From the NCBI GenBank assembly GCA_030148865.1, contig JASBSR010000002.1, forward strand, positions 62,001 through 126,000: a stretch of 64,000 nt of DNA. The letters run 5' to 3'. Numbering within the stretch: position 1 is the first letter of the stretch; every line of letters starts with the position of its first letter. Made by a program: the position numbers and the translations under genes. Of the stretch, positions 20,108-29,884 are shown in pieces. The DNA is from Gammaproteobacteria bacterium. Its GTDB lineage: Bacteria > Pseudomonadota > Gammaproteobacteria > SZUA-229. The notes under the pieces are model-generated. The model was not told where the DNA came from, made no database searches, and saw only the letters and a program-made list of their open reading frames with translations.

Positions 20108-22573
20108 CTAAGATTTTTTAGCGGCCGTTTTTTTCTTTGCCGTTTTTTTTGTTGTTTTCTTTTTAGTGACTTTTTTCTTTGGCGCAGCTTTTTTCCTGGG
20201 AGCTGCTTTCTTTTTCGGCGCTGTTTTTTTCCTGGCGGCTTTCTTTTTCATCAGCTTGCCACCGCGACCGCGGCGCACCGGAGCCTCTTCGAGAATTTTG
20301 GTGCACTGTTCCAGGGTTAAATTCTTCGGCTCCATGTCCTTGGGAATTTTCGCGTTCTTGGTGCCGTCGGTGACATACGGACCGTAGCGGCCGTTGAGCA
20401 CTTCGATGTCGGTACCTTCGAAACTGTTGATATGTTTGTTGGCGTCGAATTCTTTTTTCGCACGTACCAGTTCCATCGCCTGTTCGTAATTGATGTTGTA
20501 CGGGTCGACGCCCTGTTCCTGGTAGGCCTTGTTGATGGAAACAAATTTGTTATCGTATTTAACATAGGGACCGAAGCGACCGTAGTTGGTCGACAGGGCT
20601 TCGCCATCAGGAGATGTGCCGAGATCACGCGGTAGCTGCATTAAAAATTCGACATCGTCCATGGTGACGTCGTTCATTTTCATGCCGGGACGCAAGCTCG
20701 CGAATTGCGGTTTTTCTTCGTCGTCTTTATCGCCGATCTGGACGAAAGGCCCGTAAGGCCCCATGCGCACTGTGACTGGCTTTCCGGTCTTGGGGTCGGT
20801 GCCGATTAAGCGCGACTGGGCAACATCGGCGCGACTGACATTGGCTTCTTTGTCGTCGACCAGATCTTTGAACGGTTTCCAGAAATTGCGTAGTAATGGC
20901 ACCCAGTCTTCTTCGCCGCGTGAAATCGAATCGAGCTCGTCTTCGAGTTTTGCGGTGAATTCATAATCGACATACTGAGTGAAATGATCGGTCAGGAAGC
21001 CATTGACGATGCGACCGATGTCGGTCGGTGTAAAGCGACGGTTTTCGAGCTCGACGTATTCGCGATTCACCAGTGTTGAAATAATACTGGCGTAGGTCGA
21101 AGGCCGGCCGATGCCGTACTCTTCTAATGTTTTTACCAGACTGGCTTCACCGTAACGTGGTGGTGGCTCGGTGAAGTGTTGGTCACTGCGCACTTCGAGT
21201 AAATCGATTTTTTCGCCTTCTTTGAGTTCGGGCAGCAGTTTGTCATTGCTGCTGTCGTCAGCCTTGTCTTCATCTGCACCTTCGAGATACACCGTCATAA
21301 AGCCGGGGTGTTTGATGGTCGAGCCGGTGGCGCGAAAAGCATTGCCCTCACCGCAGCCGAGATCGACCGTGACCGTGTCGAGCGTGGCGTGGATCATCTG
21401 ACAGGCCATGGCGCGTTTCCAGATGAGTTCATAGAGCGCGAACTGATCCGGTTTGAGAAACGACTTGATGGTCTCGGGTATATGATTGACCGAGGTCGGT
21501 CGAATCGCTTCGTGCGCTTCCTGTGCGTTCTTGGATTTGTTTTTGAAACTGCGCGGCTCGTCAGGAAGATAGTCCCTGCCATAACTCTTTTCGATCAGGG
21601 AACGAATTTCAGCGATGGCTTCTGCGGCCAGATTTAACGAGTCGGTACGCATATAGGTAATGAGACCGACAGTTTCGCCACCGAGATCGATGCCTTCGTA
21701 TAACTGCTGTGCGGTACGCATGGTGCGTTGTGCGCTAAAGCGTAATTTTCGCGCAGCGTCCTGTTGCAGAGTCGAAGTGGTGAACGGCGCTGACGGATTG
21801 CGCTTGCGTTGTTTTTTTTCAACCTTGTCAATGCTGAGTTTGCCGCCGGAGGCCTGCAATAAAGTTTTGCGTGCTGTGGTAGCGTCAGCTTCATTGGTAA
21901 TACTGAACTGTTTGATTTTTTCGTTGTGGTAAAGACTTAACCTGGCGCTGAAGTTCTGCTGGTTTTTACTGGTGTCGGCTTCGATGGTCCAGTATTCCTG
22001 GGGTTTAAAATTTTCAATTTCAATTTCGCGCTCGACGATGAGTCTCAGAGCCGGGCTTTGTACTCGTCCGGCAGACAGGCCGCGCTGGACTTTTTTCCAG
22101 AGCAGGGGCGAAAGATTAAAGCCCACCAGGTAGTCGAGCGCGCGACGTGCCTGCTGGGCATTGATTAGATCGACCGAGAGTTTGCGCGGGCTTGCGATCG
22201 CATCCTGAATCGCGCGTTTAGTGACCTCGTTGAATACCACGCGATGTACGTCTTTGCCATTGAGCAGACCTTTTTCCTTGAGCAACTCGTAAAGATGCCA
22301 TGAAATGGCTTCTCCTTCACGATCCTGGTCGGTCGCGAGATACAGGGTGCTGGCCTTATCGAGTAGTTTGGCGATTTTGTCGACGTGTTTCTCGTTGCGT
22401 TCGATAATCTGATACTTCATTTCGAAGTTGTGCTCAGTATCGATGGCACCCTCTTTGGGTACTAAATCACGCACGTGACCGTACGACGCGAGTACCTTGA
22501 AGTCCTTGCCAAGATATTTTTCGATGGTTTTCGCTTTAGCCGGCGACTCTACGATAACGAGATTGGAACTCAT
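20108..22573 (-). CDS. topA: DNA topoisomerase I (type IA)
   Basis: Relaxes negative supercoils. The Toprim domain (VESPAKAKTIEKYLG, then ATDQDREGEA) occupies about 1-140, and the catalytic Tyr307 sits in GLITYMRTDS. C-terminal Topo_C repeats follow, with G-RYGPYV motifs (YGPFVQIGD, FGPYVKYD, YGPYVTDG). The last 50 or so residues are almost only Lys, Ala, Pro and Thr. No Cys-rich zinc fingers are seen, unlike E. coli TopA, so DNA contact may rely on the basic tail. The 821-aa length is normal. It sits between smg and tsaC as in many gammaproteobacteria. Confidence 0.95.
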   Translation of the reverse strand: MSSNLVIVESPAKAKTIEKYLGKDFKVLASYGHVRDLVPKEGAIDTEHNFEMKYQIIERNEKHVDKIAKLLDKASTLYLATDQDREGEAISWHLYELLKEKGLLNGKDVHRVVFNEVTKRAIQDAIASPRKLSVDLINAQQARRALDYLVGFNLSPLLWKKVQRGLSAGRVQSPALRLIVEREIEIENFKPQEYWTIEADTSKNQQNFSARLSLYHNEKIKQFSITNEADATTARKTLLQASGGKLSIDKVEKKQRKRNPSAPFTTSTLQQDAARKLRFSAQRTMRTAQQLYEGIDLGGETVGLITYMRTDSLNLAAEAIAEIRSLIEKSYGRDYLPDEPRSFKNKSKNAQEAHEAIRPTSVNHIPETIKSFLKPDQFALYELIWKRAMACQMIHATLDTVTVDLGCGEGNAFRATGSTIKHPGFMTVYLEGADEDKADDSSNDKLLPELKEGEKIDLLEVRSDQHFTEPPPRYGEASLVKTLEEYGIGRPSTYASIISTLVNREYVELENRRFTPTDIGRIVNGFLTDHFTQYVDYEFTAKLEDELDSISRGEEDWVPLLRNFWKPFKDLVDDKEANVSRADVAQSRLIGTDPKTGKPVTVRMGPYGPFVQIGDKDDEEKPQFASLRPGMKMNDVTMDDVEFLMQLPRDLGTSPDGEALSTNYGRFGPYVKYDNKFVSINKAYQEQGVDPYNINYEQAMELVRAKKEFDANKHINSFEGTDIEVLNGRYGPYVTDGTKNAKIPKDMEPKNLTLEQCTKILEEAPVRRGRGGKLMKKKAARKKTAPKKKAAPRKKAAPKKKVTKKKTTKKTAKKKTAAKKS

Positions 22574-22608
22574 TGAGTGGTTTTGCCCGATTGATTTAAC
22601 AGCTTGTG

Positions 22609-23091
22609 TTATTGCATATAGTCGACAATTTCATCGAATACCAGACTTTCCATCCAGGCAAAGGCATTTTCTTCACCGGGGTGGGTGTGCAGAATAATCA
22701 TGGCGATCCATTTCAGTTGTTCGATATCAAGCTCATGGTTGAGTGCAATCACGCGATCCAGTACCACTTCACGCGTGACCGGGGTAAGAATGCCGGTCTG
22801 TTCGAGATAGATTAAAAATCCGAGACAGTCTTCATTGAGGACGATTTTTTCCTCTTCACTGAATATACGCACGCTATCGATCCGGCACGGAGTGCAGGAC
22901 TCGGCTTCACCCTGGAGCAGAGCGAGATCTTCCAGCCAGTCGAAGGCCTGGTTGATTTCAGGGTTTTCAAAACCCATTTCTTCGAGCCGATTGTGCATGT
23001 CGTCGCGTTCATCCATGGTGGTGTTGTCGTCACCCAGATAGCGTTCGAAGAGAAACATAAGAACGTCTACCACGGATTGTTTGATAATCAT
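22609..23091 (-). CDS. smg: Smg family protein (DUF494)
   Basis: An acidic 160-aa protein recognised from MIIKQSVVDVLMFLFERYL and the following acidic helices with LEEMGFENPEINQAFDWLE. The family is strongly conserved next to dprA and topA in gammaproteobacteria, but its biochemical role is not settled. No signal peptide or membrane segment is visible. It lies 33 bases after dprA and 35 bases before topA, so it should be part of the same transcript. Confidence 0.9.
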   Translation of the reverse strand: MIIKQSVVDVLMFLFERYLGDDNTTMDERDDMHNRLEEMGFENPEINQAFDWLEDLALLQGEAESCTPCRIDSVRIFSEEEKIVLNEDCLGFLIYLEQTGILTPVTREVVLDRVIALNHELDIEQLKWIAMIILHTHPGEENAFAWMESLVFDEIVDYMQ

Positions 23092-23124
23092 TCGGTGCCC
23101 TGTTAGTTGATGCCGGCCTGCGAT

Positions 23125-24240
23125 TTAGACGCGCGTATAGCGGCCGGCTTTACATACCACGCTGCCCTCGAGCTCCAGTATTAGCAGCATTGAGGCGACT
23201 TCGGCGGCGGTATAACCACTGCATTCCACAATGGCGTCGATGGCCAGTGGCTCATAGTCGAGGCATTTGAGCAGTTTCTTATGGTCCGGGTCAAGTTCTG
23301 CTTGCTTCTGCGGGTACTGCCTGTGGCTGTCTGCGGGGGGCTGGGCTGGGTTTGTGCTGGCACTTGAATGGGCCAGGTGCACGGCCAGTTCTTCGAGAAT
23401 ATCGTCTGCGGTCTCGACCAGTTTGGCGCCCTGGCGGATTAACTGGTGGCAGCCGCGCGCCAGTGGATTGTGGATCGAGCCGGGGATGGCGAAGACTTCG
23501 CGGCCCTGTTCCATGGCGTGGCGGGCGGTGATTAATGAGCCGCTGCGGAATGCGGCCTCAACCACCAGGGTGCCCAGCGAAAGCCCGCTGATCAGTCGAT
23601 TGCGGCGCGGAAACAGGCCGCGCTGGGGCTCGGTGCCGATTGCCATTTCAGACACTATGGCACCATGATTCGCGATTTGCTCCGCCAGCTGGCGGTGACT
23701 GGCGGGATAGACGATATCAAGCCCGTGAGCGACCAGGGCGACTGTGCCGGCCAGACCCTGCAGTGCACCCTGATGGCAGGCGCCATCAATACCGGTGGCG
23801 AGGCCGCTGCTGATGGTAATGCCGGCATTGGCGAGATGCCGGGCAAATTCGCGCGCGGTACGTTCGCCCGAGGCGGTGGGGTTGCGACTGCCGACCATGG
23901 CCAGCTGCGGCTGCAACAGATACTCGGGATCGCCGCGCAGATAGAGCAGGGGCGGTGGTTCATCGATGTGTTTGAGCAGCGGCGGATAGCGCGAGTCGCA
24001 CAGACAGATCAGGTGGTGCTGATCCTGCGCCAGCCAGTCGAGGTCGCGGGCGATGGCGTCCGTGCTGATGGTTTGCAGAGCCGATATCACGGTCTGTGTC
24101 AGGCCGGCGTGTTTGAGGTCTGCACCGCGCGCGTTTAGAGCTGCGCGCGGCTCGCCAAAATGTGACAGTAAACGGTGGTAGCTGACGGCTCCCAGTCCGG
24201 GAACGCGGTGCAGCAGGAGCCAGGCTTCGGTGTCGATCAT
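23125..24240 (-). CDS. dprA: DNA processing protein DprA/Smf
   Basis: Loads RecA onto incoming single-stranded DNA during natural transformation. The N-terminal helical region (LLLHRVPGLGAVSYHRLL) is HhH/SAM-like. The Rossmann-like core has VGSRNPTASGERTAREFA and SSGLATGIDGACHQGAL. A C-terminal winged-helix domain (residues about 310-371) ends CKAGRYTRV. The 371-aa length is standard. No competence genes are in the window, so natural transformability cannot be judged. It precedes smg and topA. Confidence 0.93.
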   Translation of the reverse strand: MIDTEAWLLLHRVPGLGAVSYHRLLSHFGEPRAALNARGADLKHAGLTQTVISALQTISTDAIARDLDWLAQDQHHLICLCDSRYPPLLKHIDEPPPLLYLRGDPEYLLQPQLAMVGSRNPTASGERTAREFARHLANAGITISSGLATGIDGACHQGALQGLAGTVALVAHGLDIVYPASHRQLAEQIANHGAIVSEMAIGTEPQRGLFPRRNRLISGLSLGTLVVEAAFRSGSLITARHAMEQGREVFAIPGSIHNPLARGCHQLIRQGAKLVETADDILEELAVHLAHSSASTNPAQPPADSHRQYPQKQAELDPDHKKLLKCLDYEPLAIDAIVECSGYTAAEVASMLLILELEGSVVCKAGRYTRV

Positions 24241-24257
24241 CCCTGATTGTAAGCGAA

Positions 24258-25445
24258 CTATTGCGGAGTGGCGACCACGTCGCGAACGTGAATCACGTTG
24301 GTGGATTCCATCATCAGGCCGTAACTGACTTTGTCGAAGGTACGGAAAATCATCATCAGGCCACTGCGTTCGTCCGGCAGTTTGACTTCATCGCCGCTGT
24401 TGACCGGATCATAGTGATCGCGGACGGTATCACCTTTGGTGTACGTGGCCAGCAGGTTGCCAGCTTCGAGGCCGTCTTTGGTGCCCAGATTGATTACCGC
24501 GATCTGGAACTTGGCGATACCGAACAGAGCATCGAATAATGAAATCACCTGGCCGTTAAGTTTACGATCTGGTACTTTGGGAAAATACAGCGAATTGTAC
24601 GAACTCTTGTCGGTCGGCAGCAGGCGGTCACCGATCAGCACTTCGCGTTCGGTGAAGGTGAGTTCACCGATCGCCGGATCACCGTATTTTTTGATGTGGA
24701 CTTCACCCGCATAAATCGCTTCGTAGCCGAGCAGTTCATCGCTATCGGGGTCGATCAGTTTTTTGCCAGGGCGAAATACGGTGAAGCGCACTCGCTCTTT
24801 GTCCAGTTCGCCGCGGATAAACACCCGGTTACCCTGGCCAAGAACCAGATGTTCGTCATCGCTGCCCAGTATGTAAGGTGCGCTTTCCAGCTCTTCTTTG
24901 GTGACCACGCGTGGTCGGGTGGTGAACTGGCGGATGGCGTCGCTGGGAATCGAAGGAATGCTGGCGGCGATGTCATTACGGTAGATGCTGGGGCTAAGCT
25001 TGCGTATCGGTAAACCGGTTTCGGTGGCCGCTTTGGTCGTGCTCGTAATTTTCGGGTTGACCACGATCTGAGGCTGGCCATCGACATAGATAAGGGTCAG
25101 GATATCGCCGGGAAAAATTAAATGCGGATTTTCCACCTGCGGATTGCGCTGCCAGATTTCTGGCCAGTACCAGGGGTCTTTTAAAAACAGGCTGGCGATG
25201 TCCCACAGGGTGTCGCCTTTTTTCACGGTGTATTGCACCGGGTGATTTTGTTTGACGCGGATTTTACGTTTTTCCGGTGGCGGCGTGGCCTCAGCCTCGG
25301 TAACGATCACGGGTCCCGAGTTCACGGGTTCAGCAACGTCTGGGCGTGGTTCGGGGCTGGAACAGCCGATAAGACCGGACAATAGCCCGAGTAAAGCGAA
25401 AAAGGGTACAATTGTAGCCCGGACTGTGCTGACAGGTATTTTCAT
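24258..25445 (-). CDS. LysM-domain lipoprotein
   Basis: The N-terminus has a hydrophobic run and a lipobox-like LIGC, with mature Cys about residue 28, so an outer-membrane or periplasmic lipoprotein is likely. A LysM domain at about 70-125 (QYTVKKGDTLWDIAS...NPHLIFPGDILTL) should bind peptidoglycan. The C-terminal 250 residues form a beta-rich region common to the LysM proteins found beside dprA in gammaproteobacteria; its function is unknown. The gene ends 17 bases before dprA and is divergent from def, with a 145-base gap holding both promoters. Confidence 0.85.
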   Translation of the reverse strand: MKIPVSTVRATIVPFFALLGLLSGLIGCSSPEPRPDVAEPVNSGPVIVTEAEATPPPEKRKIRVKQNHPVQYTVKKGDTLWDIASLFLKDPWYWPEIWQRNPQVENPHLIFPGDILTLIYVDGQPQIVVNPKITSTTKAATETGLPIRKLSPSIYRNDIAASIPSIPSDAIRQFTTRPRVVTKEELESAPYILGSDDEHLVLGQGNRVFIRGELDKERVRFTVFRPGKKLIDPDSDELLGYEAIYAGEVHIKKYGDPAIGELTFTEREVLIGDRLLPTDKSSYNSLYFPKVPDRKLNGQVISLFDALFGIAKFQIAVINLGTKDGLEAGNLLATYTKGDTVRDHYDPVNSGDEVKLPDERSGLMMIFRTFDKVSYGLMMESTNVIHVRDVVATPQ

Positions 25446-25590
25446 TGTTAGTATATTTCCCTGATTTTATCCGTTGTTTTCAGGAGTTTGGCTGATAAAC
25501 TTCTATTTCTGAAACAGGTTTCAATTAAGTGTAGCAGAAATCCCCCGTCTAGCGCCGAAATGGCAAAAATACCGGTACTTCAAAACAAAT

Positions 25591-26100
25591 ATGGCTTTAC
25601 TCGACATTTTGCACTATCCCGATTCTCGTTTACGCACGATCGCCCAACCTGTGGCCGAAGTCAGCGTCGAGGTTCGCCACCTGGTGAATGACATGTTCGA
25701 TACCATGTATGCTGCTCCGGGCATTGGTCTGGCGGCGACGCAGGTGAATGTGCACCAGCGCGTGATCGTGATTGATGTCAGCGAAGAAAAAAACCAGCCG
25801 CTGTGTTTAATCAATCCCGAGATTATCGCCAGCGATGGCGTTGAGGTAATGCAGGAAGGCTGTCTTTCGGTGCCCGAGATATACGAGAATGTGGAACGTG
25901 CTGATCACATTAAAGTACGCGCGCTCGATCAGCACGGCAATCAATACGAACTCGAAGCCAGCGGCTTACTGGCGGTGTGCATTCAGCACGAAATGGATCA
26001 TCTGATCGGTAAATTGTTTGTTGATTACCTGTCGCCGTTGAAGCAGCAACGCCTGAAGAAAAAGCTGCTCAAGAGTCAGCGCCAGAGTGTGGCGCTTTAA
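25591..26100 (+). CDS. def: Peptide deformylase
   Basis: Removes the formyl group from the N-terminal methionine of new proteins. The three signature motifs are intact: GIGLAATQ at 44-51, EGCLSVP with metal-binding Cys91, and QHEMDHL with His133, Glu134 and His137. The 169-aa length is typical. It opens a translation-related operon with fmt and rsmB, the classical gammaproteobacterial order. The gap to fmt is 45 bases. Confidence 0.96.
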   Translation: MALLDILHYPDSRLRTIAQPVAEVSVEVRHLVNDMFDTMYAAPGIGLAATQVNVHQRVIVIDVSEEKNQPLCLINPEIIASDGVEVMQEGCLSVPEIYENVERADHIKVRALDQHGNQYELEASGLLAVCIQHEMDHLIGKLFVDYLSPLKQQRLKKKLLKSQRQSVAL

Positions 26101-26145
26101 GCGCGCTGATCGCCGTATCAACACTAATATTTTTAGAGTCTGAAC

Positions 26146-27105
26146 ATGACACAGCGAATTGTCTACGCGGGCACCCCCAGGTTTGCCGTCGCCGCGCTCG
26201 ACGCACTGGTGGCGGCACACTATCAGGTGGTCGCGGTTTATACCCAGCCGGATCGCCCTGCCGGTCGCGGGCGTGAGCTGAGCGCGTCGGCGGTGAAACA
26301 GGCGGCACTGCGGCATCAGCTTCCGGTTATGCAGCCTGACAATTTCAGCTCGGTGCAAGATCGTGCGGCGCTGGCCGCGCTCCGACCCGATTTGATGATT
26401 GTCACCGCCTACGGTTTATTGTTACCGGCTGAGGTGCTGGCAATACCGCGCCTGGGCGGTATCAATATTCATGCGTCTCTGTTGCCTCGCTGGCGTGGTG
26501 CAGCGCCCATCCAGCGTGCTCTGCTGGCTGGTGACCAGGTCACCGGGGTGACAATTATGCAAATGGATGCGGGTCTGGATACCGGCGATATGCTGGCAAA
26601 AAAAACCTGCGCCATTGGCGATAGCGATACCGGTTCGAGTCTGCACGATGCACTGATGCAAGTCGGGGCTGAATTATTGATTGAGACCTTGCCCGGAATA
26701 CTCGCGGATAGCATCCGGGCAGAGCCGCAGGAGCAGGCTCAGGCCTGTTATGCGCGCAAGCTCAGTAAGCAGGAAGCCGAGATCGACTGGCAGCAGAGCG
26801 CGCTCGAGATTGCACGCGCGGTGCGCGCGTTTCACGGCTGGCCGGTGGCGTTTACCCGGTGGCAAAAAAATCAGCGCGTGGAAATATTGCGCGTCTGGCG
26901 CGCTACGGTGCTGGCCCAGGAGAGTTCCGAGCAACCGCCTGGCACCGTGATCGCCAGTTCTGCCGAGGGGATTGATGTCGCCACCGGACAGGGGGTGCTG
27001 CGTTTGCTCGAAGTGCAGGCCACCGGCAAACGCGTCATGTCCAGCGCGGATTTTTGCAATGCGCAGAAGCTGGATGGTCAGCGGCTCGGCGCAGAGCCTG
27101 CCTGA
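26146..27105 (+). CDS. fmt: Methionyl-tRNA formyltransferase
   Basis: Formylates initiator Met-tRNA using 10-formyl-tetrahydrofolate. The N-terminal Rossmann domain starts with [11 protein letters not shown]. The catalytic [15 protein letters not shown] holds the folate-binding loop. The C-terminal OB-like tRNA-binding domain (RVWRATVL...[13 protein letters not shown]) ends at residue 319. The length is normal. The stop codon is five bases before the rsmB GTG. Counterpart of Def: one adds the formyl group, the other removes it. Confidence 0.96.
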   Translation: MTQRIVYAGTPRFAVAALDALVAAHYQVVAVYTQPDRPAGRGRELSASAVKQAALRHQLPVMQPDNFSSVQDRAALAALRPDLMIVTAYGLLLPAEVLAIPRLGGINIHASLLPRWRGAAPIQRALLAGDQVTGVTIMQMDAGLDTGDMLAKKTCAIGDSDTGSSLHDALMQVGAELLIETLPGILADSIRAEPQEQAQACYARKLSKQEAEIDWQQSALEIARAVRAFHGWPVAFTRWQKNQRVEILRVWRATVLAQESSEQPPGTVIASSAEGIDVATGQGVLRLLEVQATGKRVMSSADFCNAQKLDGQRLGAEPA

Positions 27106-27110
27106 ATCCG

Positions 27111-28421
27111 GTGAAACTCAAAGCCAAGGCCACAGCGCGTGTCGTCGCCCTGCAACTGCTGGATAAGGTACTGCATCAGGGCCAGTCGCTGAGCCAGCTC
27201 AAAGCCCAGACGCAGGGGCTCAATTCTCGCGAACGTGCGCTGTGTCTTGAATTGGTGCAGGGCGCGTTGCGCTGGCGCTGGCGGCTGGAATTTTATCTGC
27301 AGCAGTATCTGCAAAAACCGCTGCGTAACAAAGACCGTGATGTCCAGGTGCTGCTGTTACTGGCAATCTACGAAATTACTCAATTGCAGACGCCGGATTA
27401 CGCCAGCGTGAATGAAGCCGTGCAGCTGACGCGCGCGCTCGGCAAGTCCTGGGCGAGTGCCTTGGTCAATGGGGTGTTGCGCAAGTGCGTGCGTCAGCAG
27501 CAGAGCAATTCGTTGCCATTGCCCGTCAGTGAAAGCGCGCGTTACGCCTGCCCCGACTGGCTCATTACCGCGATCAAAACCGACTGGCCGGAACACTGGC
27601 CGGCGATACTCGAGGCCAGCAATCAGCGCGCGCCGGTCTGGTTGCGGGTAAACCTCAGTCAGTTTGAAACGGCAGCCTACCAGCAGCAGTTAGACGCGCG
27701 CGGACAGCGCACACAGCAACACCCGATTGCCGCGCAGGCGCTGGCGCTAGAGCAGCCCTGCGATGTTACCGGGTTGCCCGGTTTTGCCGAGGGTGCGGTT
27801 TCGGTACAGGATGCCTCGGCGCAAATCGCAGCACAGTTGCTGGCGGCGCAGGCGGGTGAGCGGGTGCTGGATCTGTGCGCAGCACCAGGAGGCAAGACCT
27901 GTCATTTGCTCGAGCTGGAGCCGATGCTCGCACTGGTTGCGGTCGATATCGAAGCCGAGCGCATGCAACGCGTGCAGCAGAATTTGACGCGTACCCGGAC
28001 TCAGGCCGAATGCGTTGTGGCCGATGCGTGTAACCCTGACATCTGGTGGGATGGCGTCGCCTTTGACCGGATCTTGCTGGACGCACCGTGTTCGGGCAGT
28101 GGCGTGATTCGTCGCCACCCCGATATCAAAAGTCTGCGGCGTGACACTGACATCGCTCAGCTGGTCGGGCTGCAGCAGCAAATTTTGCAGACCGCCTGGC
28201 GGGCGCTGAAACCCGGTGGTGAACTGCTGTACGTCACCTGCTCGTTGTTGCGCGCAGAGAACCAGCAGCAGATTGCGCAGTTTCTGGCGCAGCAGCCGGA
28301 TGCTGCGGAGCTGGTAATTTCGCCCGCTCTGGGTCATGCCTGTGAGCACGGTCGACAGCTGTTGCCGGGTGAAGATGATGGTGATGGTTTTTACTTTGCC
28401 CGCCTGGGAAAATTGCACTGA
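27111..28421 (+). CDS. rsmB: 16S rRNA (cytosine-967-C5)-methyltransferase
   Basis: Methylates C967 of 16S rRNA with SAM. The N-terminal NusB-like RNA-binding domain spans about 1-140. The SAM fold carries VLDLCAAPGGKTCHLLEL, and the catalytic region has LLDAPCSGSGVIRRHPD and YVTCSLL, with the two cysteines of the m5C family. The start is placed at GTG 27111 (VKLKAKATARVV), five bases after fmt, giving 436 aa. The track's version from 27054 adds 19 residues read out of frame from fmt. Confidence 0.93.
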   Translation: MKLKAKATARVVALQLLDKVLHQGQSLSQLKAQTQGLNSRERALCLELVQGALRWRWRLEFYLQQYLQKPLRNKDRDVQVLLLLAIYEITQLQTPDYASVNEAVQLTRALGKSWASALVNGVLRKCVRQQQSNSLPLPVSESARYACPDWLITAIKTDWPEHWPAILEASNQRAPVWLRVNLSQFETAAYQQQLDARGQRTQQHPIAAQALALEQPCDVTGLPGFAEGAVSVQDASAQIAAQLLAAQAGERVLDLCAAPGGKTCHLLELEPMLALVAVDIEAERMQRVQQNLTRTRTQAECVVADACNPDIWWDGVAFDRILLDAPCSGSGVIRRHPDIKSLRRDTDIAQLVGLQQQILQTAWRALKPGGELLYVTCSLLRAENQQQIAQFLAQQPDAAELVISPALGHACEHGRQLLPGEDDGDGFYFARLGKLH

Positions 28422-28502
28422 GGGCAGAGAGCTGTGCAATGCGGGATTTATCGGCGTAAACTTCGCGCCATTGTTGTGTGACAAACAGACTGTGAAACAG
28501 TA

Positions 28503-29879
28503 ATGAATATTTTAATTCTGGGCGCGGGGCAGGTGGGTTACTCGGTTGCGTCTAATCTTGCCTCCGAAGCGAATGACATTACCCTGGTCGATACCAGTGC
28601 CGAGCAGCTCGATGAGATCCGTAGTCGTCTCGACATCCAGACGGTTCATGGCCATGCCTCACATCCCGATGTGTTGATGCAGGCGGGTGTCGCCGATGCT
28701 GACATGCTGATTGCGGTCACCAATAGCGATGAAACCAATATGGTCGCCTGTCAGGTGGCGCACAGCCTGTTTCATACTCCGACCAAGATCGCTCGTGTGC
28801 GCGCCCAGGAATATCTCAAGTACACAGATTTATTCCAGAAAGACTCTGTGCCCATCGATGTTCTAATTAGCCCCGAACAAATTGTCTCGAGTTATATCCA
28901 GCGCCTGATCGAATACCCGGGAGCTTTGCAGGTGCTGGATTTCGCCGGCGGCAAGGCGCAGCTGGTGGGTATGAAAGCGTATCATGATGGCCCCCTGGTG
29001 GGGCATGAATTGCGCACCCTGCGTGATCACATGCCTGGCATCGACTGTCGTGTCGCTGCGATTTATCGCCACGGTGCCGGCATTGTGCCAAAAGGGGATC
29101 GTGTCATCGAAGCCGACGATGATGTGTTTTTTATCGCGGCGCGCAAAGACATTCGCCGAGTGATGGCAGAAATCCGCAAGCTGGATAAAAACAGTCGTCA
29201 TATCATGCTCGCGGGTGGCGGTAATATTGGTGCGCGTCTCGCAGCTTCACTGGAACAGAAACATCAGGTCAAAATCATCGAACGCAATCCTGAACGCGCC
29301 AGAACGCTGTCACATGAACTCAATAAAAGCATTGTGTTACTCGGTGACTCAGCCGATGAGACATTGTTGCTGGAAGAAAATGTTGATCAGATGGATGTGT
29401 TCTGCGCGCTGACCAACGATGATGAAGCCAATATCCTGTCTGCCATGCTGGCCAAGCGTATGGGTGCGAGCAAGGTGATGTCGATTATCAATCGGTCGGC
29501 GTATGTTGATCTGATCGAGAGTCAGGGCGTGATTGATGTTGCCATTTCGCCTGAGCAAATTACCATCGGCGCCTTGTTGACCCATGTGCGCCGGGGTGAT
29601 GTCGTGGCAGTGCATTCTCTGCGACGCGGCGCTGCTGAAGCGATTGAAGCCGTTGCGCATGGCGACAGTAATACCTCGCGGGTGGTGGGTCGCAGTGTTG
29701 AAAATGTACAATTGCCAGAAGGTGCTACGATTGGCGCTATCGTGCGCGGCGATGAAGTGATCATGGGACATCATGATGTGGTGATTCAGGCAGGAGACCA
29801 TGTCATTATTTTTCTGCTCGACAAGAAAAAACTTCCTGCGGTTGAAAAACTGTTTCAGGTCAGCGTGACTTTTATCTAA
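28503..29879 (+). CDS. trkA: Trk system potassium uptake regulatory protein TrkA
   Basis: Cytoplasmic gating subunit of the Trk K+ uptake channel, controlled by NAD(H) or ATP. Two RCK units are visible: GAGQVGYSVASNL at the start with a TrkA-C segment, then a second Rossmann unit at about 233 (IMLAGGGNIGARLA) followed by another TrkA-C. The 458-aa length equals that of E. coli TrkA. trkH begins five bases after its stop, so channel and regulator are made from one message. The order rsmB-trkA matches E. coli. Confidence 0.95.
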   Translation: MNILILGAGQVGYSVASNLASEANDITLVDTSAEQLDEIRSRLDIQTVHGHASHPDVLMQAGVADADMLIAVTNSDETNMVACQVAHSLFHTPTKIARVRAQEYLKYTDLFQKDSVPIDVLISPEQIVSSYIQRLIEYPGALQVLDFAGGKAQLVGMKAYHDGPLVGHELRTLRDHMPGIDCRVAAIYRHGAGIVPKGDRVIEADDDVFFIAARKDIRRVMAEIRKLDKNSRHIMLAGGGNIGARLAASLEQKHQVKIIERNPERARTLSHELNKSIVLLGDSADETLLLEENVDQMDVFCALTNDDEANILSAMLAKRMGASKVMSIINRSAYVDLIESQGVIDVAISPEQITIGALLTHVRRGDVVAVHSLRRGAAEAIEAVAHGDSNTSRVVGRSVENVQLPEGATIGAIVRGDEVIMGHHDVVIQAGDHVIIFLLDKKKLPAVEKLFQVSVTFI

Positions 29880-29884
29880 TCCAG

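Noticed and set aside
24261-25013. Plus ORFs on the LysM gene
   Set aside because: Antisense shadows of a gene with a clear lipobox and LysM domain.
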